A DNA stretch of 64,000 nt from Dolomedes plantarius (GCA_907164885.2 OU015490.1:208407272-208471271), one strand, 5' to 3'. Positions 33,131 through 47,309 are shown, counted from the stretch's first letter. Notes: generated by a model not told the origin, from the letters alone. Numbers and translations: made by a program.

Positions 33131-34182
33131 CACGCTTGGTTCGGACAAGTTTCAAAATAAAACTGTTTCGTGTAAATGTGTTACATTAAATTTATTTGAA
33201 CATGTCCTATCCAAGAATTTTCTATAGCATCAAAACATTAAAAATAGAAATTCATCGAATAAAATTCAGTTTTCGTATGTCTAGGACATGAATAAATGAC
33301 TGAAGTACACATCCCTTATAGATTTTCGTTATGATTTTAAAATGCTTATCGAAAACTTCTAAAAACTTTTTTCGGATAAAGTCCTGGATTTCCAATGACA
33401 TTTTGTCTTAGAAATAGATGTAATACAAGTTATAAAGTATTTTTCGTGATCTCATCGATCTAAATGATCGAAAAATCAATAGATTTTGGTTTTCTTATAA
33501 AAGCATATAAGGAACATTTAAATATACAACATATTTAAGGATTAGGATATAAAAATAAAGAATACCATGTATTTAAGCTTAAAATATGCCTGAGAGATCA
33601 AAAAGAGAAAATTATTAAACTTTTATTTTACTATTATAAGTATTTTTCTCTTTAATTCTCTCAAAATGTTTTATATTTTATATTTTGTGCAAGCTGTAAG
33701 CAAATACTACTTTCAGTTAAACGTTGGAGTTTTATTTTATTTATCCCGCAGGTAAATTTCTACATAATTTTTGGGCAAATATATTCCAAATGTTTACATA
33801 CTATTATTTGATTACATGATAAAGTTTCAGTTGAAATCATCTTTTTATGTTTAATACATTGAACAAAAGAGGACCCAAATACCACTTTCATTTAACTCTG
33901 GGGTTTTATTTATAGGAACTATACACATTATCAGTGAAAGGTAAATACATAGTTTTAGCGCACATTTATTCAAAATGTTAACATATTATATGAGTCTGTA
34001 CGGAGGTTTGCGTTCGAATTCAAACATGAGCGTGGACTGCAATTCATTTAAAATAATTTTATTAAGCGTAGAAGTGCGGCATCATTTGCCCACACCCTCA
34101 GAACAACTTCAACTCTGAACTTACAGAATTGGCTTGCGCCAAGTACAGTCACATTATTGCCAAGGAGAGGCGTTCCGTCGGA
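33131..34182. repeat. Diverged relatives of the duplicated segment
   Basis: From about 33690, agcaaatactactttcagtt...acgttggagttttatttta and, at 33880, ccaaataccactttcattta...tggggttttatttata, each followed by ttcaaaatgttaacat-type sequence, are degraded versions of the unit at 29640. 33131-33690 shows nothing recognisable. Confidence 0.5.
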
Positions 34183-34348
34183 AAAAGGGCCGGGCGCTGG
34201 CCTTCGGTACCAGTGTCTGTGGGTTCGAGACCCACAATTGGGATGGATGTTTGTAGCCGTTCGGAATCGCATTTAGGCAGTAAGTCTCGGTCTAATTAGC
34301 CCTCATGTACCAAAAAATGACCGTAGTGCTCCAAAAGCAAACCAAACC
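34183..34348 (+). repeat. SINE family B copy
   Basis: 5'-truncated head with a canonical box B region, tgggttcgagacccac. Body atggatgtttgtagccgttc and tail catgtaccaaaaaatgaccg with tagtgctcc are shared with 10197 and with the tail at 29500. Confidence 0.8.
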
Positions 34349-34430
34349 GTCGGCAAAAGGAAGGTCAGTGTTACAATTACGGAACAAAGCCCATGATAAA
34401 TTTTGCGAAGAAATCATTTTCAGTATCTTA

Positions 34431-35193
34431 TCTCTCTATTCTAAAAGAAAGTAACTGGCGCTGCCGCCGCCGCCGCCGCCGCTGTCAAAAGCTTGTCACG
34501 CTATCTCCTCCGAAACCGCTGGGGGTATGGGGTCGAGACCGATACCAATCGATGCAGAACAATGTGGGAAAGAAAGTAAGACATGTCTCATATTCGTCGG
34601 ACTTTAAGTTTTTTTTTTATTGTATGTTTTGTGGAAAAATATTGACTTTTTCATGTTCAGATTACGATAACTCGCCAAAAAAGGATCGTAGATTTTTTTT
34701 TTCCAATCTAAGACTACAGACATTTCTCCTTGAAACAAGTCGTCATTTGTTTAAAAATAATTTAAAACAGACTGATATTTTTATTAAAATTGAAAACTCA
34801 CTTTTTGGAAAAATTGATGCGTTTCGAGATATATAAATTCGATGCTGTCAGACTTATTATGTTACAAAGAAAATATTTATATCAACTGGAAGATGAAAGC
34901 TTTTTCATTCATATAAACTTCACTTCAAGTCTCTATCTTAAAATTTCGATTTTTAATTGAATTTTAAAGAAATACTTCAAAAAAAATCTTCTCATTCACT
35001 TCCTTTGAAAGAAGATCCAATTTTTCACCCATTCATCCATTTCGCCGGGCTTCATCCATTTCGTCGAGAGGGAGGGGAAGCTTCAACTGTAAACAAAATG
35101 AATGACTCAATCGCTGTAAACAACTATTGAGTCATTCATTCACTTGATTCACCAGAGGAGCGAGCGTAGTGAGCCTAGGGGCGAAGCCCCTAG
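34431..35193 (+). mobile_element. Non-autonomous Helitron, precise insertion
   Basis: It starts TCTCTCTATTCTAAAAG directly after ctta and ends CTAG (35190-35193) before tatattaaac. The paralogous empty site reads cttatatattaaac at about 29635. The insertion is therefore between A and T without target duplication, the Helitron rule. The 3' end is a hairpin, ggggcgaagcccc, at 35178-35190, which abuts the CTAG rather than lying about 10 bases away. A second inverted repeat, aatgaatgactcaat/attgagtcattcatt, lies about 50-85 bp upstream of the end. The interior has a (CCG)n run and a 147-codon frame without helicase or Rep motifs. Confidence 0.88.
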
Positions 35194-35234
35194 TATATTA
35201 AACAAAAGTGGAAGCAAATATTACTTTCATTTAA

Positions 35235-35953
35235 GGGGATGGTGGACTTTCAAATTACCAAAAATCGAGCAAAAATTGGAATTTTTTTGGGGGGTGTATT
35301 AATATTTTAAAAACATGTAAATATTGGAATGAAATGCATTTAAAATGTGTAGTGAAAGGAAAAATGAAAAATTGGTGGCTTTAGAGTAGTAAGTATTAAA
35401 GGTAGATAAAAAATTATCTTTTAAATGACTTTTTCTCAAAATGAGAAATTTCCAGATTTGCAAGTCTTTAAAATGCTCCTCGCGTCATAATTTTTGACGA
35501 AATTTTATGAAATTTATAATAAAGATTCCTGTAATACATCAAAATAAAGTTATGTATCCATTTTAGGATTCGAGATCATTTAGGTTATAAAAGTTTAACT
35601 TTAGTGTAGAAAAGTACAAAAATTTCGCGAAAATTCAGAGTACAAGCATAAAAATATTTTCTAAAAATTAACTATTCAACGAAAGTACAAAAAAATACAT
35701 AACTTTGTTCAGAAAGTATTTATAAGCAATATAAATGCAAAATTAAGGGGAAAAGTTTAAAATTGAGTCGCAAGGAGCATTTTAAAGAAGGGTAATTTAA
35801 TTTAAATTTTTTAATTATAAATTATTTTTTAAAAAATATTTATAAAATTTTATAAGGTGCTTAATATTGTTATACTTTAATGAATATATATACAAAATTT
35901 CATATCTCTGTGGTAAAAATTTCAAAAATCGTTTTGAAAGGTCCATCATCCCC
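35235..35953. mobile_element. 719-bp TTAA-type transposon, copy 1
   Basis: TTAA flanks both sides (35231-35234, 35954-35957), and the empty site in the paralogous copy at about 29670 has a single TTAA. The ends are inverted: ggggatggtggactttcaaa and the complement ggggatgatggacctttcaa. No transposase motif is visible. A TTAA target is used by piggyBac and a few other groups, but piggyBac ends normally begin CC, so the superfamily is left open. Copy 2 is at 61616 in opposite orientation. Confidence 0.9.
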
Positions 35954-36378
35954 TTAACGTTGAAGTTTATTTTCGAAGCATATTATTTGGTTAGAGTATA
36001 TTTGTTCCAACCATATACGTTATCAATCAAAATACAATATTACATAATTTTGGGGCACTTATGTTCAAAATATTTACTTATTATTTGAACGCATGATATA
36101 AGTCGCACACTCCTAGTAGGCAAGTTGCTTAAACAAAAGCAGACCATTTCATCGTAAATAACAGCCATAAACCTAAGTTGTGCCTCTCCCCCTACCAGAT
36201 TATATGACCGCGATTGCTAAGCGATAAAAATATTAAAAATCCAACAAATTTTTAAATTAATTTATAATTAATTTTATTATTAATGCTTTTTTTTAGTTAA
36301 CAGCTTGGGCAAAATGAAAGGTAAATGAGTGCATAAATTTAGTATACATATATTCAAAATGTTTACGTAGTATTTGAC

Positions 36379-36672
36379 GCCCGGTTGCGTAGTGGTTAAA
36401 ATCGTCAACCTGCCACACCTCAGGTCCAGGGTTCGACACTCACTGGGCAAGGTCGACTCATGCCTTTTCATCCCTTGAGTGGTTCAATAAAATGAGGGCC
36501 AAGCATTATTGGGAACTACTCTGGGGGTCCCGCGTCAGGTTGACCACCTGACCGAGACATATTCTGTATGTTACCCCAAGCCCACGGTCATGAAAGAGGA
36601 GACGGGCTCCGCAGGCCTTGGTCCCCAGTTTTGAAAAGCAACTCGGACTGTTATGCCATGAGTTAGTTTTTT
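36379..36672 (+). repeat. SINE family C, copy of the one at 30139
   Basis: The head gcccggttgcgtagtgg has box A, and ggttcgacactcactggg is a box B slightly damaged by a deletion. The body blocks are the same as at 30139, and the flanking aaaatgtttacgtagtattt corresponds to aaaatgcttacatagtattt upstream of that copy. Confidence 0.85.
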
Positions 36673-36689
36673 TTACATAATATATAAAC

Positions 36690-36850
36690 GCGTGATAAGT
36701 GTTTGATTAGTCGCGTACTCCCTAGTAGAAGTTTATGCAAGTTTTTTATGCTAAAGCAGATATTTTCAACGTATCCAGAAGCCACAAAGTTCGTTTGCAC
36801 CCTCCACTCTCCCGTTCATATTATGATATAGCCAACATTGCTCATATGTG
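36690..36850. repeat. Third, diverged copy of part of the duplicated segment
   Basis: aaacgcgtgataagtg, tcgcgtactccctagtag, ctaaagcagatattttcaac and the final gctaag match 29812-29953 and 36088-36220. Confidence 0.65.
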
Positions 36851-36949
36851 CTAAGTCTTTAAAGAAATAGTAACTGTTCAAAAGTTATTATGTTATTCAG
36901 GTATATTTATTTTTAGAAAACAGCATGAGCAAAATCTAGTAAAATATCT

Positions 36950-37230
36950 AAACACAAGCATCTTTACATTAAGCAAATGCAGTCTTCTTATCAATGCAGT
37001 TGATACGATATCAATGCAGTTGTATAATAACAGCATGTGCCCAATCTATTAAACTTCCTCCTTAACAATGAGTAACTACAGTTTCCTCCTTACCAATACA
37101 TTTGATATCAATAAGTTGATATGATATCAATGCAGTTTTACGATAACTGCATGTGCTCAATGTATTGGACTTTCCAAAAATAACCCCCCTAACAATGAAC
37201 AACTACAGTCTCCTTATGAAAGCAGTTGCA
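36950..37230. repeat. Short interspersed tandem repeat
   Basis: tatcaatgcagttg and tgatatgatatcaatgcagtt with aacagcatgtgccc or aactgcatgtgctc recur two to three times, with a period of about 120 bp. Confidence 0.5.
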
Positions 37231-37599
37231 GTGAACAATGAATTCATACATGTTTTTCATTTTTATCTTTTAAATCATCTAGTTACTAAAAAATACAGCA
37301 CCACTTAAATAAATCTTCGAAAAAATATTCAGCTTAAGTAATTGATTTTTTTCAACACATTAATTTTCAATGGTTCATGAATATTTCTTTATGTTACAAT
37401 AAAGCTATATCCATTATTTTAATCTCGGAATGGCCGAGAACGTAAAGTTGATTAGTTACACAGAAATCCAATCCCCACACAGTTAAAAAATCTCCAGAAA
37501 ATGGATTCCGAATAACAAGACAGTAAAATAAATGCGGGGGAATTGTTCCCATTCTTTTATTGTTTAAAAATTCAATTCAGAATAATATAAAGCAAAAAA

Positions 37600-37830
37600 A
37601 ATCGAAACTTTGAGGGAAATGTTAAAGAAGATCGAAGTTCAAATCATTTGAACAATGCGGACAAAAAACAATGTAATCTGGAGAAATGCTAGAAGTGTTG
37701 AAGAAAACAAACAAAAGAAAATGAAGCACGTTGGAATATTTTCCATCACTTCCGTAGTTATTCTTTAGGAGGGAAGTAAAATCGTTTTTACCCTTTTCTT
37801 ATTTGGGTCCCCTTATTTAACATTTTCTTC
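37600..37830 (+). repeat. Array-border module, copy 1
   Basis: gttaaagaagatcgaagttc, aatctggagaaatgctaga and tccatcact. Similar blocks occur at 43815 and 51640. It lies just before the 171-bp array. Confidence 0.6.
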
Positions 37831-37944
37831 CTTTTCTAACAGTTGAAAAGATTTTTGATTATTTGAAAGCATATGCTAACCGGATTCATTGAAATTTTAC
37901 CCTGAAAATCATTATGCAATTCACATTGGGAAGAAAATTTCCAT

Positions 37945-39545
37945 TTTAAAAATAATTCAATACTGTGAACACGTCTCGCGCAATGACTGTATGTTTGTCC
38001 TTAGGGAAAAATAAATTAGCTATTGACACGCAGTGATTAAATTATTCTTTCAAAGTTCAAAGAAAAATAGAAGTTTATACAACCATGACTTTCAAATTAT
38101 TAAGAAACCAAATGCCCTTGAAAATAATTCAACACTATAAACACTTCTTGCGCAATGCTGTAACGTTTCTTCAGGGGGAAAATAATTTAACTATTGATAC
38201 GTAGTGATTAAGTTATTCGTTCAAATTACAAGTAAATAAGAAGTTTATAACAGAATAATTTTTAAATTATTAAGATGCCAAATGACTTTGAAAATAATTT
38301 AATTCTATAAACACTTTTCGGACGATGCCTATGCGTTTGTACCTACAAAAAAATAAATAATCTATTGACATGCAACGATTAAAATTTTCCTTCAAATTTT
38401 AAATAAAAATAGAAATTTATAACATAAATAAAAATATAACATAAATAAAAATAGAGATTTATAATTTTCAAGTTATTAAGATGCCAAATGCCGTTGAAAA
38501 TAATTCAACACTATAATCACTTCTCGAACAGTACAGTAACGTTAGCCTATAGGGAAAAATAAATTAGCCATTCATACGTAGAGATTAAACTATTCCTTCA
38601 CAATACAACGAAAAATAGAAGTTTATAAAAGCCTGACTTTCAAATTATTAAGAATCCAAATGCATTTGAAAATAATTCAACACTATAAACAATTCTTGCG
38701 CAATGCTGTAACGTTTCTTCATAGGGGAAAATAATTTAGCTACTGATACCTAGTGATTAAATTATTCGTTTAAATTACAACAAAAGGAAAAGTTTATAAT
38801 AGCATAATTTAAAAATTATTAAGATTCCAAAAGAATTTGAAAATGATTCAACACTATAAAACCTTCTCTCGCGATGCATATACGTTTGTACCAAGAAAAA
38901 AATAAATAAGGTATTGACATGCAACGATTAAAATATTCCTTCAAATTTTAAAGAAAAATAGAAATGTATAACAGAATAATTTTCAAATTATTAAGATGCC
39001 AAATGTCTGTGAAAATAATTTAACACTATAAACACTTCTCGATCAATGCAATATCATTTGTCCATAGGGAAAAATAAATTAGCTATTGATATGTAGCGAT
39101 TAAATTATTCCTTCAGAAAACAACGGAAAATAGAAATTTAAAACAGCATAAATTTGAAATTATTTAGGTACAAAATGACTTTGAAAATAATTCAGCACTA
39201 TTAATAACGTCTCCCTCAATTACAGTACGTTTGTAATAATGTACGTTTTTAAATAATTTCGCTATAGATACATAGCGATTAAATAGTTCTTTCAAACTAC
39301 AAAGAAAAGCAGAAGTTTACAAACAACATAATTTTCAAATAATTAAGATACCAAATATTTTTGAAAATTATTTAACACTAATTCAAATACTTCACTCGAA
39401 AGAATTGTAAGTCCGTCTCTAGGAAAACATAAATTAGCTATTGATACGTCATAATTAAATTATTCTTTCAAACTGTAAAATCAAGAAAAGTTTGTAACAC
39501 CATATTTTTTTAAAATGTTAACATACCAAATAGCTTAGGCACAAG
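37945..39545. repeat. About 171-bp tandem array, nine or more units
   Basis: The landmark aaaataattcaacactataa recurs near 37951, 38122, 38292, 38498, 38670, 38841, 39013, 39186 and 39364, with intervals of 170-178 except one of 206. Units share a(a/t)aaataa(a)ttagctattgata, gatta(a)attattc(c)ttca and ttaagat(g)ccaaatg. Divergence is high and there is no ORF. The one long interval contains the short duplication acataaataaaaata. Confidence 0.88.
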
Positions 39546-40560
39546 TAAAAGATGTATTTTTTTATAAACAGGGGCACATCATTTTAAGAATAACCCAATG
39601 AAAGAATATGACTCATTGCATTATGTACACTTTACGCTCCGTAGCGATTCTTACATACGTTTTCGGAAACGTATTACGCACACCAATATTTCATATTTAA
39701 TGCCTTTATTATATATGTGTGTGCGTGTGTGAATTTATAGATAAATAAAGATATTCATCGAAGTAACTTTTACAGGCGGCCATACTATGTCACGTATAGA
39801 TTTATGCAGTAAAAAATAATTTCCCCCTACCACTTCTTCCCGTTCCTGGGAGTTTTGAGTTCCCCTTTAAATTACATTATTACACTTATATTTTCAAACA
39901 TAATTGTACTAATTTCCTTCTGAGACACCTTCTCAATTTGATAAACCATCATTTGATCTTTTCTTTAACAAAATTATTCCCTTCGTGAATGTAAAAAGAT
40001 TAGTACAAACAATTTATTTCAATCTGTGATTTAGTAGTTAACCAAAAATTTATGACATTAACTCCAGACATTCATTTTTAAGTAATCAAAGGTAGGACAA
40101 AAAACTACTAGTTCATATTTTTTGAAATTTTTTACGTGAAATGTAGAGTTTTAGCGTGCTGATATATACTTAATCATTAGCAATTGCACGCATGCGATAT
40201 TTTATGCGATATTTTAACGTTAAGTACCTAAGACAGAAGTTTCAATCATGCACTTCAACATTAGTGTAATCAATGTTGCAAACTATTAATAAGGGATGAA
40301 ATTACTTGACTGGAAACATTACCTTCCGGAGTCTACTCTAAAATTATTTCGACATCTAGTCACCATAATTTAAACTTTAACCGTAGATTTTTAAACTTCG
40401 GGAATATTTGTTAGTCATACTATTTTACAACGATTTTTCCTATATATCGAAAATTCAAACGAATATTTTAAACTACTTGAAATCAACAATTTACAGCCAC
40501 ATTATTTTGAAAAAAAAAACATAATATTTCTGCAATTTTATTCATTTCTGTTCCGGAAAC
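39546..40560. other. AT-rich sequence, nothing recognised
   Basis: No supported features. Confidence 0.5.
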
Positions 40561-40738
40561 CACAATAAACTGTGCACTATACGAAATAATTATTCGTTAA
40601 AACGACTTTCAAACTAATAATATTTGTTAATAGACGTACAAATGAAAATATATTCATAACATCTAATGCTATGAAATATATATGATTCATTCAAAGACGT
40701 TTATAACTATGATATTAATTTGAAGAAATATGTAACGA

Positions 40739-40830
<92 letters not shown>

Positions 40831-43810
40831 ACTTGAATCATGGAAAATTATATATCGAAAAATTTATCTTAACTAATCAGCTTGTTGTTATATTATTTAA
40901 ATATTAAAATACATTCATAATAAGAAAGTAAAATATAGAAAGTTAAGCATTATCTTCGAAAATAAATCTGCAAAATAAATGATGAATGTATTCGAAAATA
41001 AGTGTTGCAAATGTTTAATTAATAGCCTCCACATTCTTTTATCATAAAATGTCCTATTTGACATTTGAAGAAGAAAAACAAATCTAGTATTTACCCCAAT
41101 TTATTAGTATATATGCTGTTACATGTATTTTTGTTTTGTTATCCATATTAAACTATACACAATACGGCGTAATTATTTTCTGTTGAAGACCACTTTTAAA
41201 CTTATAGGAATTGTTTATGCATGGTTAGTTGATGATATCTACGGTATTAAAGTGTGTTTAATGAATTCAAATAACTTTTCATCTCTGATATTTAGAAGAG
41301 GAAATAAAATTACTTTTCATTTCTTTTTTTATTATTTAGATAGATGTATAATGGAGAATGATAGATCGAATATTTTACCTTAAGATATTCATCTTATTTT
41401 CATCTTATTCATAACTTGATAGGTAGTCATAATATGAAGGAAAAATATAAGAGTTTAAGCATAGTCAAGATAAGTTCTCAAAAACGTAAAGTCATATGAA
41501 TATTTAATTGCACGCAACCGTATGGTAAAATATTCCATTTAATATTAGACAAAAGACGCAAAGTAAGAATTTGCCTTAATTTTTATAATATTTACTCAAT
41601 TATTTGCCTTTTGCTTTCGTAAACCCCATTAAACTATACACATCACTAGATAATTATTTTCGTTTGAATACCACTTTTAAGCTTATAGTTATTGTTAATA
41701 CACGAATAGTTGATAGTATCTACTGTATTAAAATTTATGCGATTAATTCAAATAACTTTGCATGTCTGATATTTAGTTAAAGAAATAAATAATAAAAATT
41801 ATTTTTCCTTTCTGTGTTACAACTTAAATAGATGTATCATGGAGAATGATACATCGAAAGTTTTACCTTAAACTATTCAAATCAGGGTCGTATTATTCAT
41901 ATCTTAAAAGGTATTCATAATATGAAGGAACAATACAGGAGTTTACGCATAGTCAAAATACATCTCAAAAACGTATAGTTATACGAATGTTTAATTACAT
42001 GCAGCCGTATCGTAAATTACTACATTTAATATTAGAAGAGAAAAAAGGCATAAAGTAAGTATTTCCCTATTTTAATAATATTCATGCAATTATTTTCATT
42101 TTTTTATCGTAAACCAAATTAAACTATACATAATACGAAATAATTATTTTCGTTTGAAGACCACATTTAAGCTAGTAGTATTTGTTACAACACTGACATT
42201 TTAAAAGGGAAGTTAATAAACTTCAATGTATAACTCTTATTAATTCAAATGAATTATTGATGTTACTATTGAGTTGAAGAAATGAAATTTGATTAAATTT
42301 ACTTCCCATTTCTATATTATAATCTGAATCGATTTATCATGGGAAAAGACTCAAGTTTTATCTTAATATATTCAACTTGTTATCTTATTTCTATGTTAGA
42401 AAGATTTCATAATATGGAGAAACAATATAGGAACCTACTCACAATATTCAAAATTAAGTCTTAAAAACGTATCAAATTTGTAACTATTGAAATTAAGTTG
42501 AAGAAATGAAGGATGGTGAAGTATACTTCTCATTTCTTTAATGTAACTTGAATCAATGCATCACGAAAATGATAGATCGAAAGTTTTATATTTAACTTCT
42601 TATCTTGTGTATATCTGAAAATGCATTCATAATATGATGGAAAAATGCAGGCGTTTATGCATAATCTTCTAAAACAAGTCTTAAAAAGGTAAAGTCAAAC
42701 AAATATTTAGTTAAAACCTCCCGTATCGTAAAATATTCCATTTAATACTAGACAAAAGAGAAACAAAGTATGTAGTTACCTTATTAAAAAAATATTTATG
42801 CCATTTTATGCACCTTCGCTTCGTAAACCACATTAAACTATAAACAATACCAGATAATTATTTCAATTTGAAGACAACTTTTAAGCTAGTAGTGTTTGTT
42901 AACACACGGTTGTTTTATAAGGAAAAGGTGATAATACCTGATATATTGAAATTTATGTGATAAATTCAAATAAATTTGCAACTAGTTGAAGAATCATAAA
43001 ATTTACTTCCTATTCCTGTAACACAAAATGGATCAATGAATCATGGAAAATGACACATCGAGAGTTTTATATTAAAATATTAAACTTGTTATCTTATTTA
43101 ATTATCTTGTTATCTTGTCATCGTATTATGAATGACTTTGAAATGTATTCATAACATGAAGGAACAATACACGCATTTAAGCTTGATCAAAATAAGTCGA
43201 TAACAACTAATGCATTGAAAGTTGATAATATCTAATTCATTTAAATATGTGATTAATTCAAATAAATTAGTATCATTATCTTTAGTTGAAAAAATAAAAT
43301 GTAATAAAATTTACATTTCATTTCTTTAATATAACCCGAATCGATGTATCATGGGAAACGAGATAAGTTTTATTTAAAAATAATCAACTTGTTATCTTAT
43401 TTATATCGATATCTAAGGACTTCGTCTACAGGTTTCTGCATTAGAAATTTGAAAAAAAAATCTTTACATGGAGTTTATATAGAGTTTATATCTAAAAATG
43501 CATTCATAATATGAAGGAACAATATAGATGTTCACACATAATCTTCAAAAATAAGACTTAAAAACGTATAAACTGAATCGATGTATCATGGAAAATGATA
43601 CATCGAAAGTTTTATCTTAAAACATTCAAAGTCTTATCTTATTTAAAACTTAAAAAAGCATTCATATTATGAAGAAACAATACAAGAATTTCCTTATAAT
43701 CTTCGGAAACAAGTCTTAAAAACGTAAAGTCATACAAATATTTAATTAAAAGCACCGGTATCGTAAAATATTCTATTTAATATTAGATGAAAGAAAAAGA
43801 ATCAAAGCAA
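40561..43810. repeat. About 485-bp tandem array, diverged
   Basis: attaaactatacacaatacg or its variants, followed by (a)taattattttcgtttgaaga, occur near 41150, 41631, 42121 and 42835, with a degraded copy near 40564. Intervals of 481 and 490 give the basic period; the others are changed by indels. Other shared blocks are atgtatcatgga(g/a)aatgat with acatcgaaagtttta, and atattcca(t)ttaatattaga. No ORF is supported. Confidence 0.8.
40741..40824. repeat. (TA)n array
   Basis: An uninterrupted run of about 84 bp. Confidence 0.97.
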
Positions 43811-43814
43811 GTAT

Positions 43815-44040
43815 GAAAAAAGGTTAACGAAAATCGATGTTCAAATGATTTGCTACAAAGAGCTGGAAAACAAAGTAATCTGGAGAAACGCTAGAGGAGA
43901 AGGGGGGAAATAATAGAAATCGAAAAACCCTAGACTGTATTCCATCACTTAAAAGCGAATGCTGCGAGGGACAGATGAAATCATTTTCATGCTTTGTTAT
44001 TTAGATTCATTTTCGGGAAGCGTATTCATCATTCACATTC
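43815..44040 (+). repeat. Array-border module, copy 2
   Basis: gttaacgaaaatcgatgttc, aatctggagaaacgctagag, tccatcacttaaaagcg and gatgaaatcattttcat. It sits exactly between the 485-bp and the 390-bp arrays. Confidence 0.65.
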
Positions 44041-45546
44041 AAGTGTAAATGTATCAAGGTTATGCAAAAGTTGCAAGATAATACTCATCTGCATAATATA
44101 ATGAATTGCTGGATCAATATTTAGGTTTCATCAGACAGGTCAAATTTCACAGTTTAAATTTGTCATGCAGATAAATCCATTTAAAATTCTACGTAGTTTT
44201 AAATTTAATTAAATTAAAGGAAGTTTCCCGTATAACGAAGATTTTGAAATTATAAAAATAAATTTAATATTATCATCTACCTTTAAACTATAATATACAA
44301 ATATAAAATGTCTCACTAATTTGCAACTAAACAATATGTAAAAAGGACTTTTCATTTATCAATATAAAATATTAGAGGAATTTCTTTTCAGACTTTGTTA
44401 TTTAGGTTATTTTACCTGAAACATATTTTTTTTTTCACATTCAATTTTAAATGTATCAAGGTTATGCAAAGTTGCATGATAAACTCCTCTGCATAAAACA
44501 ATGAATTGCTAGAGCAATATCCAGGTTTCACCGTACAGATCAGATTTCCCAATTTAATTTCCTCATATCGACAATTCATTTACAACTCTATAGTCTTTTA
44601 TATGCAATTAAATTAAACAAATTTTCCCATATAACAAAGATTTTAAAATTATAAAATAATTATCATTTACCTTTATACGATAATATACACATAAAATATC
44701 TCACTAATTTGTAACCACACAATATATTCCAATGGAATTTCATTTATCAATATATAAAGTTGGATGAAATCAGATGATTTTCAGAAGAAATTCTTTTCAG
44801 AATTTTTTATGGAGGTTCCAATGCCTGATAAGTATTTGTCATTCACTTGCAATTGCAAATGTATCAAGGTTTTGCAAAATCGCATGATAATACTCATCTG
44901 CATAACATAAGGAATTTCCGGATCTATATCCAGGTTTTATAATACAGGTTAAATTTCATATTTTAAATTCTCTAGAGTTTAAAACTATTAACACTTCTTT
45001 TTACGCTATGTAGAATTTTAGAATGATATTTTTATTCGTGAATGTATTGAAACATTTGCACTAAAAATATGAATTATTCTGGAAAGAATTTTACCATATA
45101 AAGAGGGTTATAAAAATATAAAAAGCAATTTCAATGTTATTTTCTATTTTTAAATAATATACCAATATGCAATGTATCACACGTATGAATCGGAAAACCA
45201 TATTCGCGAAACGTATTTATCATTTACATCCATGTATAAATGTATCAAGTTTATGCAAAGTTGCATGACAGTGCTCATCCGCATAATATAATAATTTTAT
45301 AATTTAATCTGCATAATATATTAATATAATAATAATAAGACCAATATCCAGATTTCACCATTCTGGTCAAATATCAAAGTTTTATTTCTTCAAAAATAAA
45401 TGCCCACTGAAAACTATCAAGATATTATACAACGGTATGTGGTTTTTAAAAATTGTGTTTCATTCATTACATGAGATGAAAAACGACCATTATTAACATG
45501 AATAACTCTTAAATGAATTATCCCATACAACAAGGATAATTTAAAT
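44040..45546. repeat. About 390-bp tandem array, left part
   Basis: The landmark tatcaaggttatgcaaagt with gcatgataatactcatctgc recurs near 44053, 44455, 44855 and 45247. Further common blocks are ggatcaatatccaggtttca and cctttaaactataatataca. The array stops at taatttaaatataa, where SINE A begins, and resumes at 47310. Confidence 0.88.
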
Positions 45547-45549
45547 ATA

Positions 45550-45895
45550 AGGCCCAATGCAGTTTGTCGGTAGCGCCAAGGCTTTTGGGACTGAGGGTGC
45601 TCGGATCAAATCCGAACAAGCGCCGGTAAATACCTTCATATCTAGGCCGGGTATGGGCACGTTCAATCCGTACACCAGAGTGTCCTGCTATGAGGTCAAT
45701 GAGTGGAGAAAGTACTATCCCCCAGATGTCGCCCCGGAGGTGCTCGGTCAAAATTGTGGTGACACCTAACCAAGTCGGACTCTGACCCTTGTGAGGCTGT
45801 TATAAACCAGAGCCGCAGTACTCAACCCGAAGCATATATAGACTTGGTCTGGAATTTTCGGCCAGTGGGCATTAAAAGCAACAACATAAGCAATG
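45550..45895 (+). repeat. SINE family A, full length
   Basis: Head with degraded box B (cggatcaaatccgaac). The body contains tctaggccgggtatgggcac, ccccagatgtcgccccgg and aagtcggactctgacc, with an (A/C)AAC tail. It interrupts the 390-bp array. Confidence 0.85.
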
Positions 45896-45897
45896 CA

Positions 45898-45926
45898 TGT
45901 ATATATATATATATGTGTGTGTGTGA
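45898..45926. repeat. (TA)n-(TG)n microsatellite
   Basis: tatatat then tgtgtgtgtg, at the SINE tail. Confidence 0.95.
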
Positions 45927-46990
<1,064 letters not shown>

Positions 46991-47139
46991 ATGATAGATT
47001 GATTACCCACTATTGCTTTTAGGTTACGCTCAAATCCTTTGTTCTTAAAATGAAATAGAAATTAGTGTTGGTACGCGCAAAAAATTTTAAAGAAAATAAA
47101 AGGAATTTGGAAATTAAAAAGGGTTTTTTATTTTGTATG

Positions 47140-47308
<169 letters not shown>

Positions 47309-47309
47309 A

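Larger units (their letters stand above)
34349..36370. repeat. Duplicated segment, copy carrying two insertions
   Basis: Homologous to 29555-30138 but longer, because a Helitron (34431-35193) and a TTAA element (35235-35953) interrupt it. Without them its length agrees with the other copy. The duplication therefore came first. Confidence 0.88.

Noticed and set aside
34393..34836. 147-codon frame
   Set aside because: It crosses the Helitron boundary at 34431, contains low-complexity CCG and poly-T codons, and lacks any domain, so it is accidental.
37945..39545. Regularly spaced repeats that might suggest a CRISPR array
   Set aside because: The whole unit of about 171 bp is repeated and diverged, with no short identical repeat and unique spacer pattern, and the context is eukaryotic.
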